From an uncultured Gemmiger sp. (GTDB lineage: Bacteria; Bacillota; Clostridia; Oscillospirales; Ruminococcaceae), in assembly GCA_944382785.1 (NCBI GenBank), contig CALWNO010000022.1, forward strand, positions 1-43,083: a stretch of DNA of 43,083 bases, written 5' to 3'. Positions 28,339 through 34,720 of this stretch are shown here, piece after piece (position 1 is the stretch's first letter; every line of letters begins with the position of its first letter). The position numbers were made by a program, and so were the translations under genes. The notes below the pieces were generated by a model that saw nothing but the letters and a program-made list of their open reading frames with translations, ran no database searches and was not told the origin of the DNA.

Positions 28339-28857
28339 ATGAACTTTTTACAATTGGCGGCGGACCGGTATTCGGTTCGTTCTTTCTCGCCCAAGGCCAT
28401 TCCCCGGGAGGAACTGGAAAAGATTCTCCGGGCGGGGCAGCTGGCCCCCACGGCGGTGAACTACCAGCCCCAGAAAATCTACGTACTGCAAAGCAGAGAA
28501 GCGCTGGCCACCATCCGTGCCCTGACCCGTTTCACCTACGATGCTCCGGTGGTGCTGCTCTGCTGCGCCGACCTGTCCAAAGCGTGGCATAGCCCGGCGG
28601 AACCGGGGTACAACACCGGCGAGATGGATGTCTCCATCGTCTGCACCCAGATGATGCTGGAGGCCTGGGAGCTGGGCATCGGTTCGGTGTGGGTGCGCGG
28701 CTTTGACGCGCGGGAAGTGGCCAAAGCCTTCGCGCTGCCGGAGCAGATCCGGCCCATCTGTCTTTTGCCCATCGGTTACCCCAGCCAGGACAGCGTCCCC
28801 TATGCCCGGTGGCATAACAGCCGCCGCCCGCTGTCCGAGACGGTAGAGGAGCGGTAA
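28339..28857 (+). CDS. Nitroreductase-family flavoprotein
   Basis: This 172-residue FMN-dependent NAD(P)H oxidoreductase of the nitroreductase fold shows the N-terminal FMN-phosphate motif DRYSVRSFSP, the segment AGQLAPTAVNYQP, and the C-terminal glycine-rich LPIGYPS. It lacks the ferredoxin part found in longer relatives. Its start follows AAAGGAGG. The promoter carries a palindromic operator, so induction by a redox or electrophile stress is likely. The NTF2-like gene follows after 78 nt without a visible promoter and may be co-transcribed. Confidence 0.93.
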   Translation: MNFLQLAADRYSVRSFSPKAIPREELEKILRAGQLAPTAVNYQPQKIYVLQSREALATIRALTRFTYDAPVVLLCCADLSKAWHSPAEPGYNTGEMDVSIVCTQMMLEAWELGIGSVWVRGFDAREVAKAFALPEQIRPICLLPIGYPSQDSVPYARWHNSRRPLSETVEER

Positions 28858-28935
28858 CAAAATTTCTGGTTTTCCTGGGACCATCCGGCCCCGGAATGCA
28901 ATACAACACCCATCTGAGAAAGGGAGGAACCCCAA

Positions 28936-29274
28936 ATGAGCACTGCCAAACTTCAGGACTATCAGGAAATTCTTCGTGTGGCTCAGCTGTATGTGGACGG
29001 CTGCGCGAAAGGCGACGGCGCTATGATGCAGCCCGCCTTCCACGAGAACGCCACCATCAACGGCGCCCCCATCCAGACGCTGTTTGACGGCGCCACCCAG
29101 GCCGGGGCCACTGACTCCCACGCCCAGGTGGACATCCTGGATGTGGTCAACGATGTGGCGGCCATCCGCATCACGCTGGAAAACTACTTCGGTGCCGATT
29201 ATGTGGACTTCCACGCCCTGAAAAAGGGCCCGGACGGCTGGAAAATCATGGCCAAGGTATTCACCGAAGCCTGA
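28936..29274 (+). CDS. NTF2-like (SnoaL/lumazine-binding-like) small protein
   Basis: The 112-residue protein has the alpha+beta cone pattern of NTF2-like proteins: an N-terminal helix (LRVAQLYVDGCAKGD), HENATINGAP, then long strands (VDILDVVNDVAAIRITLENY, DYVDFHALKKGPDGWKIMAK). It resembles the putative lumazine-binding proteins that are often next to oxidoreductases. The substrate is unknown. GGGAGG precedes the ATG with normal spacing. A strong terminator follows. Confidence 0.82.
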   Translation: MSTAKLQDYQEILRVAQLYVDGCAKGDGAMMQPAFHENATINGAPIQTLFDGATQAGATDSHAQVDILDVVNDVAAIRITLENYFGADYVDFHALKKGPDGWKIMAKVFTEA

Positions 29275-29296
29275 GCCGCTGTCCTTCCGATATACA

Positions 29297-29341
29297 AAAA
29301 AGACCTTTCCGCCCCGCGTAGGGGGCAGAGAGGTCTTTTTC
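29297..29341 (+). terminator. Intrinsic terminator of the nitroreductase/NTF2 operon
   Basis: AAAAGACCT pairs with AGGTCTTTT around a GC-rich inner stem (CCGCCCC...GGGGGC) and is followed by a T-run (29336-29341). The leading A-run means it could also work on the - strand. Confidence 0.85.
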
Positions 29342-29419
29342 TTGTGCGGGCCAGCCCATACAGGTGGCCTGGAGTATCCACAGGTCGCAACTGCCGATTC
29401 AGGCAAGACAGGACGGCTT

Positions 29420-29543
29420 GACCACCATCTGACCACTCCTTCCTCCCAGCCGGTTCCGTGTATCGTTTTTTACGTTCCAACATTCTTTTATAACCACCAC
29501 AAACAGCGCCGGAAGTTGTGCATACTACACAATTCCCGGCGCT
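29420..29543 (+). repeat. Dispersed ~100-bp intergenic repeat, copy A
   Basis: From GACCACCATCTGACCACTCC through CCCAGCCGGTTCCGT and CATTCTTTTATAACC to CAGCGCCGGAAGTTGTG, this stretch matches 32563-32662 with a few substitutions. It ends in a complete 16-bp hairpin with two mismatches (29504-29519 with 29528-29543). The function is unknown. It directly precedes the tRNA fragment. Together with the terminators it fills the gap 29275-29676. Confidence 0.8.
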
Positions 29544-29574
29544 GGTTCATGTTATTTGCCTGTCTGTCACAGTT

Positions 29575-29619
29575 CTCCGACCCGAAAGGCCGCAGGTTCG
29601 AATCCTGTCAGCCGCACCA
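29575..29619 (+). other. 3' fragment of a tRNA-Arg(CCG) gene, likely attachment-site scar
   Basis: The sequence runs from an anticodon loop CTCCGAC (29575-29581) through CCGAA, a 5-nt variable loop, a perfect T-arm (GCAGG-TTCGAAT-CCTGT, 29592-29608), acceptor strand CAGCCGC, discriminator A and encoded CCA (29617-29619). The required 5' partner strands (GCGGCTG and TTCGG) are absent upstream, and repeat copy A is there instead. A tRNA 3' half starting at the anticodon loop is the usual leftover of tRNA-targeting integrases (attL/attR). The Arg(CCG) identity is inferred from the loop. Confidence 0.75.
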
Positions 29620-29624
29620 AGAGC

Positions 29625-29660
29625 AAGGCCCCGCAGCAAACGCTGCGGGGCCTTTGTTTT
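29625..29660 (+). terminator. Intrinsic terminator after the tRNA fragment
   Basis: AAGGCCCCGCAG (29625-29636) pairs with CTGCGGGGCCTT (29643-29654) and is followed by TGTTTT. It is placed as the terminator of the original tRNA gene would be. Confidence 0.8.
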
Positions 29661-29676
29661 GTTTGCCACACAAAAT

Positions 29677-29936
29677 TCAAGTCATTCGTCCAAAATACTC
29701 CGCCAGCTTCCGTTCGGCTTCTTTGTCGGTGTAGCCACCCCGGGCTGGATCTGCATCTGGCACACTGCCCAGTGGTAGACGTCCCATCCCAGATAGATCA
29801 TGCTGTTCTGGCAGATGTCGAAGAAGGGATACTGGGAGTAGAGATACCCTGCCTTCTCAGCGCCGAAGCTTTCGCTGAACAGATCAATGAAAAGATCCTC
29901 GGCAGCGCTGCCGGATACGGCTTGATACTTAGGCAT
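29677..29936 (-). pseudogene. Decayed gene remnant, possibly a helicase with N-terminal nuclease domain
   Basis: The first 36 residues (SGSAAEDLFIDLFSESFGA, then YLYSQYPFFDI) resemble the start of large DEAD/DEAH helicases with an N-terminal nuclease-like domain. The open frame then runs on to a nonsense tail (84 residues in all, ending at 29682). A shifted frame encodes a protein-like C-terminus, GGYTDKEAERKLAEYFGRMT, stopping at 29677-29679. The simplest reading is a large internal deletion that joined the two ends out of frame. The start overlaps the DUF6998 gene by 8 nt, so it was the last gene of that operon. The family guess is weak; the frame break is visible. Confidence 0.5.
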
Positions 29937-30405
29937 GGGCAGTCACCTCACCGATTTCCGGCAGCCGCTTATCCACCGGGACTTCCGCCTGCAGCTTGCG
30001 GAGCGCTGCCAGCGAGATAGGCCGCTGGCCGTTCTTCTGCTTTTTCCCGCAGTGGTCCCAGGCCAGCGGGCCGGGACCGTTGTATTCCTCGGTAAAGGTG
30101 CCGTCGGGGTGAATCTTCAGCACGAGCAGCCAATCCGGTTCGCTGGACAGCGCCACCCGGTCAATCTGGGTGGCCTTGATCTGCACAAGGCGTCCGTCGG
30201 GGGCTTTGGCGTCGTGGGTTTCTGCCCCCGACGTGAACAGCTCCAGGCCATAACAGCTGGCGGCCAAAGCTTCCCCGATGCTGCCGATCATGTGGCCGTC
30301 CGGTGTGTAATGTCTGCCGGGAAAAAGCTGTTCCAGTTCCCGGGAGATGGCATACAGTGCTTTGATCTTTTCGGCCACCGAGGTCTGCAAAGAAACAGGG
30401 GTCAT
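29929..30405 (-). CDS. DUF6998-like, PD-(D/E)XK-type nuclease-fold protein
   Basis: The 158-residue protein carries FPGRHYTPDGHMIGSIGEA and ETHDAKAPDGRLVQIKATQ, features of DUF6998. E45, D65/D70 and Q75-x-K77 fit a PD-(D/E)XK nuclease core of the QxK variety. I therefore predict a metal-dependent nuclease or an inactive relative. The start at 30405 has AAGGAAGGA upstream and overlaps the stop of the MazG-HhH fusion gene as ATGA. The gene after it is broken. Being locked into an operon with a nucleotide pyrophosphohydrolase/DNA-glycosylase-like fusion suggests a DNA repair or defence job; that is inference. Confidence 0.72.
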   Translation of the reverse strand: MTPVSLQTSVAEKIKALYAISRELEQLFPGRHYTPDGHMIGSIGEALAASCYGLELFTSGAETHDAKAPDGRLVQIKATQIDRVALSSEPDWLLVLKIHPDGTFTEEYNGPGPLAWDHCGKKQKNGQRPISLAALRKLQAEVPVDKRLPEIGEVTAHA

Positions 30406-31469
30406 TCGTATCCTTCCTTTCGGGTACAGAATTTGCGCACAACACAGGCATCGCATTGCGGGGTAGCGGTGCAGATCTCCCCATAATGACTGGCGCAGTA
30501 GCTCCAAAGGATGCTGTCGATCTCCACCATGGGCAGATGCAGCTGCTCACTCATTTTTCGGACAATGGCCACAGCCTCGGAGACACCGGCCTGTTCCTGC
30601 TCGGATTCCCCCATACGGTCGGCACCAAGAAACCGGCAGACGTGGATGTCGGGCTTGACCCCGTCGATGCCCACATTGCGCAGATATTCCCAGGCAAGGG
30701 CCGGGCCGATGCTGTATAACTTATGTGGCCCTGCGGCAAGGTCCCGGACGATTTCTTCTGGTGGTGCCGAGGTCACATAGGCATCCAGACTGCTATATTC
30801 AGCGGCGATCTTCCGAAGTTTTTCAATGTTTTCGCCCAGATGGTTCATCTGGCGATTGGTACACTGACTGGCGCAGGAAAGCTGTTTCAGTCCTGCTGTA
30901 AAATAGCTGCCCTCCCGGGCCAGGATGGCCTGTTCATCATAGTGGAAGAACAACTCGTCCACCTGTGGCAGTTTGGGAGCCACACGGTGCCACTGGGTGT
31001 GGGCACTCAGTTGCGCATAGAGAAATCCCCGCAGATGTTCCCGGAAAGAGAACACCTTGCCCTGCTGCCGCTGGCGGACCAGCTGGGGAAAGGTGGTGGA
31101 GTACAGCTTGCCGGATGCCTGCAGAAAATCCCGCATCACCAGCAGATAGCGGTAATCCTCTTTCTTACGCACCGAAGTCAACAGGATGCGTTTTTCAAAC
31201 CCACCCCGCCGGGCGGCCTTGTCTGCCCGCATCTGTTCCAGCTGCTCCGGCGTCCAGCCCCGGGCCCGGACCACAGCCCGCATGACCTCCAGCAGGTCGG
31301 CCAGTTCTTCCAGGGATTTGCTCTCCTGATATTCGGCCAGCTCCTCGTTCAGCTTTTCGTCCAGCAGCTGAAGGTACGCTTCGTCGGAGAGGGTTTCCCA
31401 GGTACAGGTTTTGCCGTCTGCTTCGATGATCTCCGGGATGCGGTCCCGGACCAGTTTATGATATTGCAT
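30402..31469 (-). CDS. MazG-like pyrophosphohydrolase fused to an HhH/FeS DNA-glycosylase-like domain
   Basis: In this 355-residue fusion, residues 1-75 match the short MazG-like/PRA-PH type (YHKLVRDRIPEII, with E43-x2-E46 and E55-x2-D58 as metal ligands), which hydrolyses nucleoside triphosphates. Residues about 240-355 have a helix-hairpin-helix (YSIGPALAWEYLRNVGI), the aspartate in VKPDIHVCRFLG, and C333-x5-C339-x2-C342-x5-C348, close to the 4Fe-4S loop of endonuclease III/MutY. The lysine used by endonuclease III is replaced in the hairpin. Residues 90-230 are unassigned and helical. The start follows the GNAT gene by 11 nt. There is no stop between the halves, so this is a true fusion in this sequence. 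Confidence 0.78.
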   Translation of the reverse strand: MQYHKLVRDRIPEIIEADGKTCTWETLSDEAYLQLLDEKLNEELAEYQESKSLEELADLLEVMRAVVRARGWTPEQLEQMRADKAARRGGFEKRILLTSVRKKEDYRYLLVMRDFLQASGKLYSTTFPQLVRQRQQGKVFSFREHLRGFLYAQLSAHTQWHRVAPKLPQVDELFFHYDEQAILAREGSYFTAGLKQLSCASQCTNRQMNHLGENIEKLRKIAAEYSSLDAYVTSAPPEEIVRDLAAGPHKLYSIGPALAWEYLRNVGIDGVKPDIHVCRFLGADRMGESEQEQAGVSEAVAIVRKMSEQLHLPMVEIDSILWSYCASHYGEICTATPQCDACVVRKFCTRKEGYE

Positions 31470-31480
31470 GCTCTATCTCG

Positions 31481-31750
31481 TCACCCCAACAGATCCCGCT
31501 CCTCGGGGTGCGTCTCAAACCAATGTATGGCGTAGGAGCAGGTAGGCCTTGCCTTGCGGCCGTCCCGGCGCAGAGTATCAGCAACCGCACGCAGCAGCTG
31601 TCCGGCGATCCCCTGCCCCCGCAGAGAACCGTCCACAAAGGTGTGGTTGATGACAGCAACGCCCTCCTGCTCCGGGAAGGTTACTTCTGCCAGAAGTTTT
31701 CCTGTTTCATCCGTGGCAAAAATCCGGCCGGGTTCTTTGCGAAACTCCAT
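31481..31750 (-). CDS. Small GNAT acetyltransferase (YjdJ-like)
   Basis: The 89-residue protein has the short GNAT fold of the Acetyltransf_CG type: NHTFVDGSLRGQGIAGQLL includes the Q/R-x2-G-x-A acetyl-CoA pyrophosphate loop (RGQGIA), followed by the helix LRAVADTLRRDG and a C-terminal strand (PTCSYAIHWFETHPE). The substrate is unknown. The start at 31750 has AGAGGTGA 6 nt upstream. It is the first gene of the leftward operon GNAT - MazG-HhH - DUF6998 - remnant. Confidence 0.85.
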   Translation of the reverse strand: MEFRKEPGRIFATDETGKLLAEVTFPEQEGVAVINHTFVDGSLRGQGIAGQLLRAVADTLRRDGRKARPTCSYAIHWFETHPEERDLLG

Positions 31751-31800
31751 AATTATCACCTCTGCCCTCAGTGTAGCAAAGAAATCGGGCAAGAGCAACA

Positions 31801-32118
31801 GCCTATTCCTGGCACGCCGGCAGGGATAGGGCGGTGGGAAGTCTATGTGACACAGCGCATCGGATTGAACGGGAGAGAGCCGAGACGCCGGTCTTTGACA
31901 AGGGAGCCGACAGCGTGGACTTTGCCCTGGTCACCCGGGTGCGGCCGGGAGATATCATCACTACCCAGGATTATGGCCTTGCCTGTATGTGCACGGCCTG
32001 CCACCATGAAAACAAAAAGCTCCTCCGACCCGAAAGGCCCGCCATACGCACGAGGGAGCAGGATGAGGCATTCGCCAGAGCGCTGGAAACCATGCTAAAA
32101 CGCAAGTTGATGCTGTGA
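31801..32118 (+). pseudogene. Decayed UPF0178 (YqxD/YaiI) gene fragment
   Basis: Translation gives LCDTAHRIERE, then DKGADSVDFALVTRVRPGDI and TTQDYGLACM, which is the core of UPF0178/DUF188 proteins. The N-terminal DADACPV motif is missing. About 30 residues that should follow TQDYG are also absent, although the final basic segment (RTREQDEAFARALE) remains. The family is normally about 150 residues. There is no proper start or ribosome binding site. It starts just upstream of the divergent GNAT gene, so a rearrangement probably removed its 5' end. Confidence 0.7.
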
Positions 32119-32299
32119 GAATTTTTCTGTTGAAAAGGAACACCGTTTATGGAGCCGCCATGGGGAGGGCGACGCTTCCGGACCGCTCCAGACCAGTCCC
32201 GGTCACGGGTATTCGGGCAGATACGGACCCATTTTCCCGCCGTCACCGAAGAGAGGATGTGGACCGTGCTGGGCGGACGATGAAGGAAGTAGCACCCTT

Positions 32300-32533
32300 A
32301 TGAAATGGACCTTTGAGATTGCCGGTCCGGACGGAGACTGCCGTCTGTTCGGCATGAATATTTTCCGATATTCCTGGCGGGACTGCAGAGAAACCGCCGA
32401 CGTGATCGACCCGCACCATGGTGTCCTCAAACGGTTCCACGTCTATGAGGTGACCATCGAGGGGCAGACGCACCGCTTCGCTGCCGGAGAATTTTCCAAC
32501 GGAGTTTTCGGGTTTTATCTGCCGGAAGCATGA
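32300..32533 (+). CDS. Small hypothetical protein
   Basis: The 77-residue protein is beta-rich (MKWTFEIAGPDGDCRLFGM, HVYEVTIEGQTHRFAAGEFS). I do not recognise a family. The ATG is preceded by GAAGGAAG about 10 nt upstream, and the composition looks coding. It lies in the scar region between the UPF0178 remnant and repeat copy B. The 180 nt before it (32119-32299) hold no convincing feature. Confidence 0.55.
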   Translation: MKWTFEIAGPDGDCRLFGMNIFRYSWRDCRETADVIDPHHGVLKRFHVYEVTIEGQTHRFAAGEFSNGVFGFYLPEA

Positions 32534-32562
32534 GCGGCTTCTCCGGCGGTCGGTCCCTTTCT

Positions 32563-32662
32563 GACCACCCTCTGACCACTTCTTCCTCCCAGCCGGTTCC
32601 GTTTATCTTGTTTCACGCGCCCACATTCTTTTATAACCGCCACAACCAGCGCCGGAAATGTG
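32563..32662 (+). repeat. Dispersed ~100-bp intergenic repeat, copy B
   Basis: It matches copy A (29420-29520) over its whole length, including TCCTCCCAGCCGGTTCCGT and ACATTCTTTTATAACC. It stops after the left arm of the terminal hairpin (AGCGCCGGAA at 32648); the right arm is replaced by the 3' end of another gene. This marks a recombination breakpoint near 32658. Confidence 0.8.
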
Positions 32663-32770
32663 CTGATGGGCGGCGGGCTGGGCTACTTCATCACCGGCGG
32701 CGTGTCCATGGTCATCTTCTTCTTTGTGTTCAAAATCATTTTCCCGGAAGGGGAACAAAACCGGGCCTGA
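32657..32770 (+). pseudogene. 3' fragment of a membrane protein gene
   Basis: The frame reads MGGGLGYFITGGVSMVIFFF and then VFKIIFPEGEQNRA before a stop: one clear transmembrane segment with a short polar tail. There is no ribosome binding site, and repeat copy B runs directly into it, so this is a truncated gene end. The terminator at 32840 probably belonged to it. The parent family is not identifiable. Confidence 0.55.
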
Positions 32771-32839
32771 AGGGCAGCGGAAAACAAGCGGGATGGAATA
32801 TGCCTGCCGCCTGACAGAGTCTTGGCCCACCTCCCCTGC

Positions 32840-32872
32840 GAGCAGCATCTTTTTTGGATGCTGCTCTTTTTT
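32840..32872 (+). terminator. Intrinsic terminator upstream of the sigma factor gene
   Basis: GAGCAGCATC (32840-32849) pairs with GATGCTGCTC (32857-32866), followed by TTTTTT. It insulates the ECF promoter at 32882 from upstream transcription. Confidence 0.9.
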
Positions 32873-32881
32873 GTGCCTATG

Positions 32882-32910
32882 TGCAACCAAATCTGTTCCC
32901 GCCGCGTATA
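32882..32910 (+). promoter_or_regulatory. ECF-type, probably autoregulatory promoter
   Basis: TGCAACC (32882-32888), a 16-nt spacer and CGTATA (32905-32910) follow the AACC/CGT pattern of ECF sigma factor promoters, not sigma-A. Transcription would start near 32917, leaving about 39 nt before the GTG start. Confidence 0.55.
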
Positions 32911-32955
32911 GAAGAGTGAAACATGTTTCAGAGAAATGCGAAAGAAGGTGAACTT

Positions 32956-33510
32956 GTGGAGGACAAAAAGCTTCTGCTGGGCCTGCAGCAAAAGGAGGAA
33001 CAGGCGCTGGCGGAGTGTGTCCGGCAGTACGGCGCTTACGCAGCGGCGGTGGTGCGGGCCGCCGGGCCGGGATTGTCGCCCCAGGATGTGGAGGAAGCCG
33101 CCGCGGAAGCCTTTGTCAAGCTGTGGCAAAGCGCCGCCCGCCTGGACGGCGCCAAGGGCACCCTGAAAAGTTATCTGGGCGCTGTCTGCCGCAATGAGGC
33201 CCGCAGCCGTTTGCGGACTTTGCGGCCGACGGAACCCTTGCAGGAGGATTTTCTGGCCCCGGCCGAACAGGCGGTGCAGGATCTGGAACGCCGGGAGCTG
33301 GAGCAGCTGACCCGCCAGGCGCTGGACAGCCTGGACACACAAACGCGGGAGATTTTTCTGCGGTACTATTACCGCCGGGAAAAGACCGCCCGGATCGCCC
33401 GGGATCTGGGGCTGAATCTTTCGACGGTCAAGACGCGGCTGGCCCGCGGCCGGGAAAAACTGCGGGCCCTGTTACAGGAAAGAGGTGTTACCCGTGAAGA
33501 CGTGGTTTGA
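32956..33510 (+). CDS. ECF-family RNA polymerase sigma factor
   Basis: The 184-residue sigma-70 family protein has region 2 at about 20-90 (DVEEAAAEAFVKLWQSAARL and GTLKSYLGAVCRNEARSRLR) and region 4 at about 120-175, with a helix-turn-helix (TARIARDLGLNLSTVKTRLA). I choose GTG 32956 because AAGGTG lies 5 nt upstream. The in-frame ATG at 32923 would fall almost on the predicted transcription start. The gene overlaps the next one by 17 nt. That partner is a membrane protein typical of the cognate anti-sigma factor. Confidence 0.9.
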   Translation: MEDKKLLLGLQQKEEQALAECVRQYGAYAAAVVRAAGPGLSPQDVEEAAAEAFVKLWQSAARLDGAKGTLKSYLGAVCRNEARSRLRTLRPTEPLQEDFLAPAEQAVQDLERRELEQLTRQALDSLDTQTREIFLRYYYRREKTARIARDLGLNLSTVKTRLARGREKLRALLQERGVTREDVV

Positions 33511-34555
33511 TTGGATGGACAACTACTATCTGCCCCAACCGCAGCCGGAGGAGGCCCGACCGGGGGAAACGGATCGGATTCTGGCGCTGGTGCGCTGCAA
33601 AGCAGGCCTGCCGGCAGAACCGAACCCCCGGTCCGCCCGTCCCCGCCGGCTGTGGGCCCTGGCCGCGGCCGCCGTCCTGGCGGTCTGCCTGGGGACCGGC
33701 ACCCTGGCCTCCGGTGTGTTTCCCTGGAAGTCGGTGGGGGATTTCTTCGGCGCCGACGCACAGCAGCAGGCCGCCGACCTGGGCATGCCCGGGGAAGGAC
33801 TGGATCTTTCCCAGACAAAAGGCGGTGTGACCCTCACCCTGGAGGGCATCCTGGATGACGGAGCAACGGCGTATATTCCCGCCCGGCTCACCCTGGAGGA
33901 GGGGCAGTATGACCCGGCCCTGTCCTACTCTGTGTTTGCGGTCCTGAACACCGCCGACCCGCTGGAAAACCAGCCCGACGGCGTGGGCTGCCAGCCTCTG
34001 GAGGACTCCGACCTCACCGACACCACCGTCCCCCTCATGCTCACAGCCAGCCATGAGGGACTGCAGGCCGGGGAGGAAGTCCGGCTGGAGATCCTGGCCA
34101 TCTTCGGCAACACCGAAGCGGACGACGGCAGCACCCGGACGGACTGGACCTGGGAGGAGGGCATGACCTTCTCCTTTACCCTGCCAAAATCCCAGCCGGT
34201 GGTGACGGTACAGGCACCGGCCGGGACTGTGGAGCCCGGGACCGGCGTTCCCATCGCCCAGATACGCCTCACTCCCATGAGCGTGGAGGTCATCTTTGGG
34301 GAACATCCGGAGGATTCCGCCGTGCGGGTCACCCTGAGCCGGGTTCCCCTCACCCTCACCTTCACGGACGGCACCACCCTCGCTCTGCCCGAAGGATGGG
34401 AAGATGGGGGCGCGCGCAGCGCCGAGGGCTCCAGTACCGGCTCGGCGACCTTTGACGGGCCGTACTACGCGGTGGGCTGCCGGTTCGACGCCCTGGTGGA
34501 CCCTGCTTCGGTCACGGCGGTGACCGTGAACGGGGTAGAGATCCCTCTCTCCTGA
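33494..34555 (+). CDS. DUF4179-like membrane protein, putative anti-sigma factor
   Basis: The 353-residue protein has a short cytoplasmic N-terminus (about 1-50, the likely sigma-binding part), one transmembrane segment (about 52-72, LWALAAAAVLAVCLGTG), and a large beta-rich external domain (about 80-353). The DUF4179 type is commonly coded right after ECF sigma genes. GTG 33494 follows AAAGAGGTG and overlaps the sigma gene by 17 nt, so the pair is coupled. The signal that releases the sigma factor is unknown. Confidence 0.78.
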   Translation: MKTWFDWMDNYYLPQPQPEEARPGETDRILALVRCKAGLPAEPNPRSARPRRLWALAAAAVLAVCLGTGTLASGVFPWKSVGDFFGADAQQQAADLGMPGEGLDLSQTKGGVTLTLEGILDDGATAYIPARLTLEEGQYDPALSYSVFAVLNTADPLENQPDGVGCQPLEDSDLTDTTVPLMLTASHEGLQAGEEVRLEILAIFGNTEADDGSTRTDWTWEEGMTFSFTLPKSQPVVTVQAPAGTVEPGTGVPIAQIRLTPMSVEVIFGEHPEDSAVRVTLSRVPLTLTFTDGTTLALPEGWEDGGARSAEGSSTGSATFDGPYYAVGCRFDALVDPASVTAVTVNGVEIPLS

Positions 34556-34645
34556 ACAGCGGCCCTGCCCGACGGTATTTTGCGCAGAAAACCCAGTTTT
34601 TTACAAAAAACAGCGATTATTTTATGGAAAAGAGAAGTCCTCCTG

Positions 34646-34674
34646 TGGAAACCCGCCTGCCTGTGTGTTAAAAT
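34646..34674 (+). promoter_or_regulatory. Promoter of the lipoprotein gene
   Basis: TGGAAA (34646-34651), a 17-nt spacer and TAAAAT (34669-34674) give four and five matches to sigma-A consensus, 46 nt before the start codon. Confidence 0.5.
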
Positions 34675-34720
34675 GGTGAAAATACAACAGAATTTCCCGC
34701 ACAGGGAGGAGGAGAACAGG

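Noticed and set aside
29420-29619. Complete tRNA gene
   Set aside because: The T-arm, acceptor 3' strand and CCA are present, but no D-arm or matching 5' acceptor exists upstream.
32115-32303. Small frame before the 77-residue gene
   Set aside because: No ribosome binding site and an Arg/Pro-rich product; probably non-coding scar DNA.
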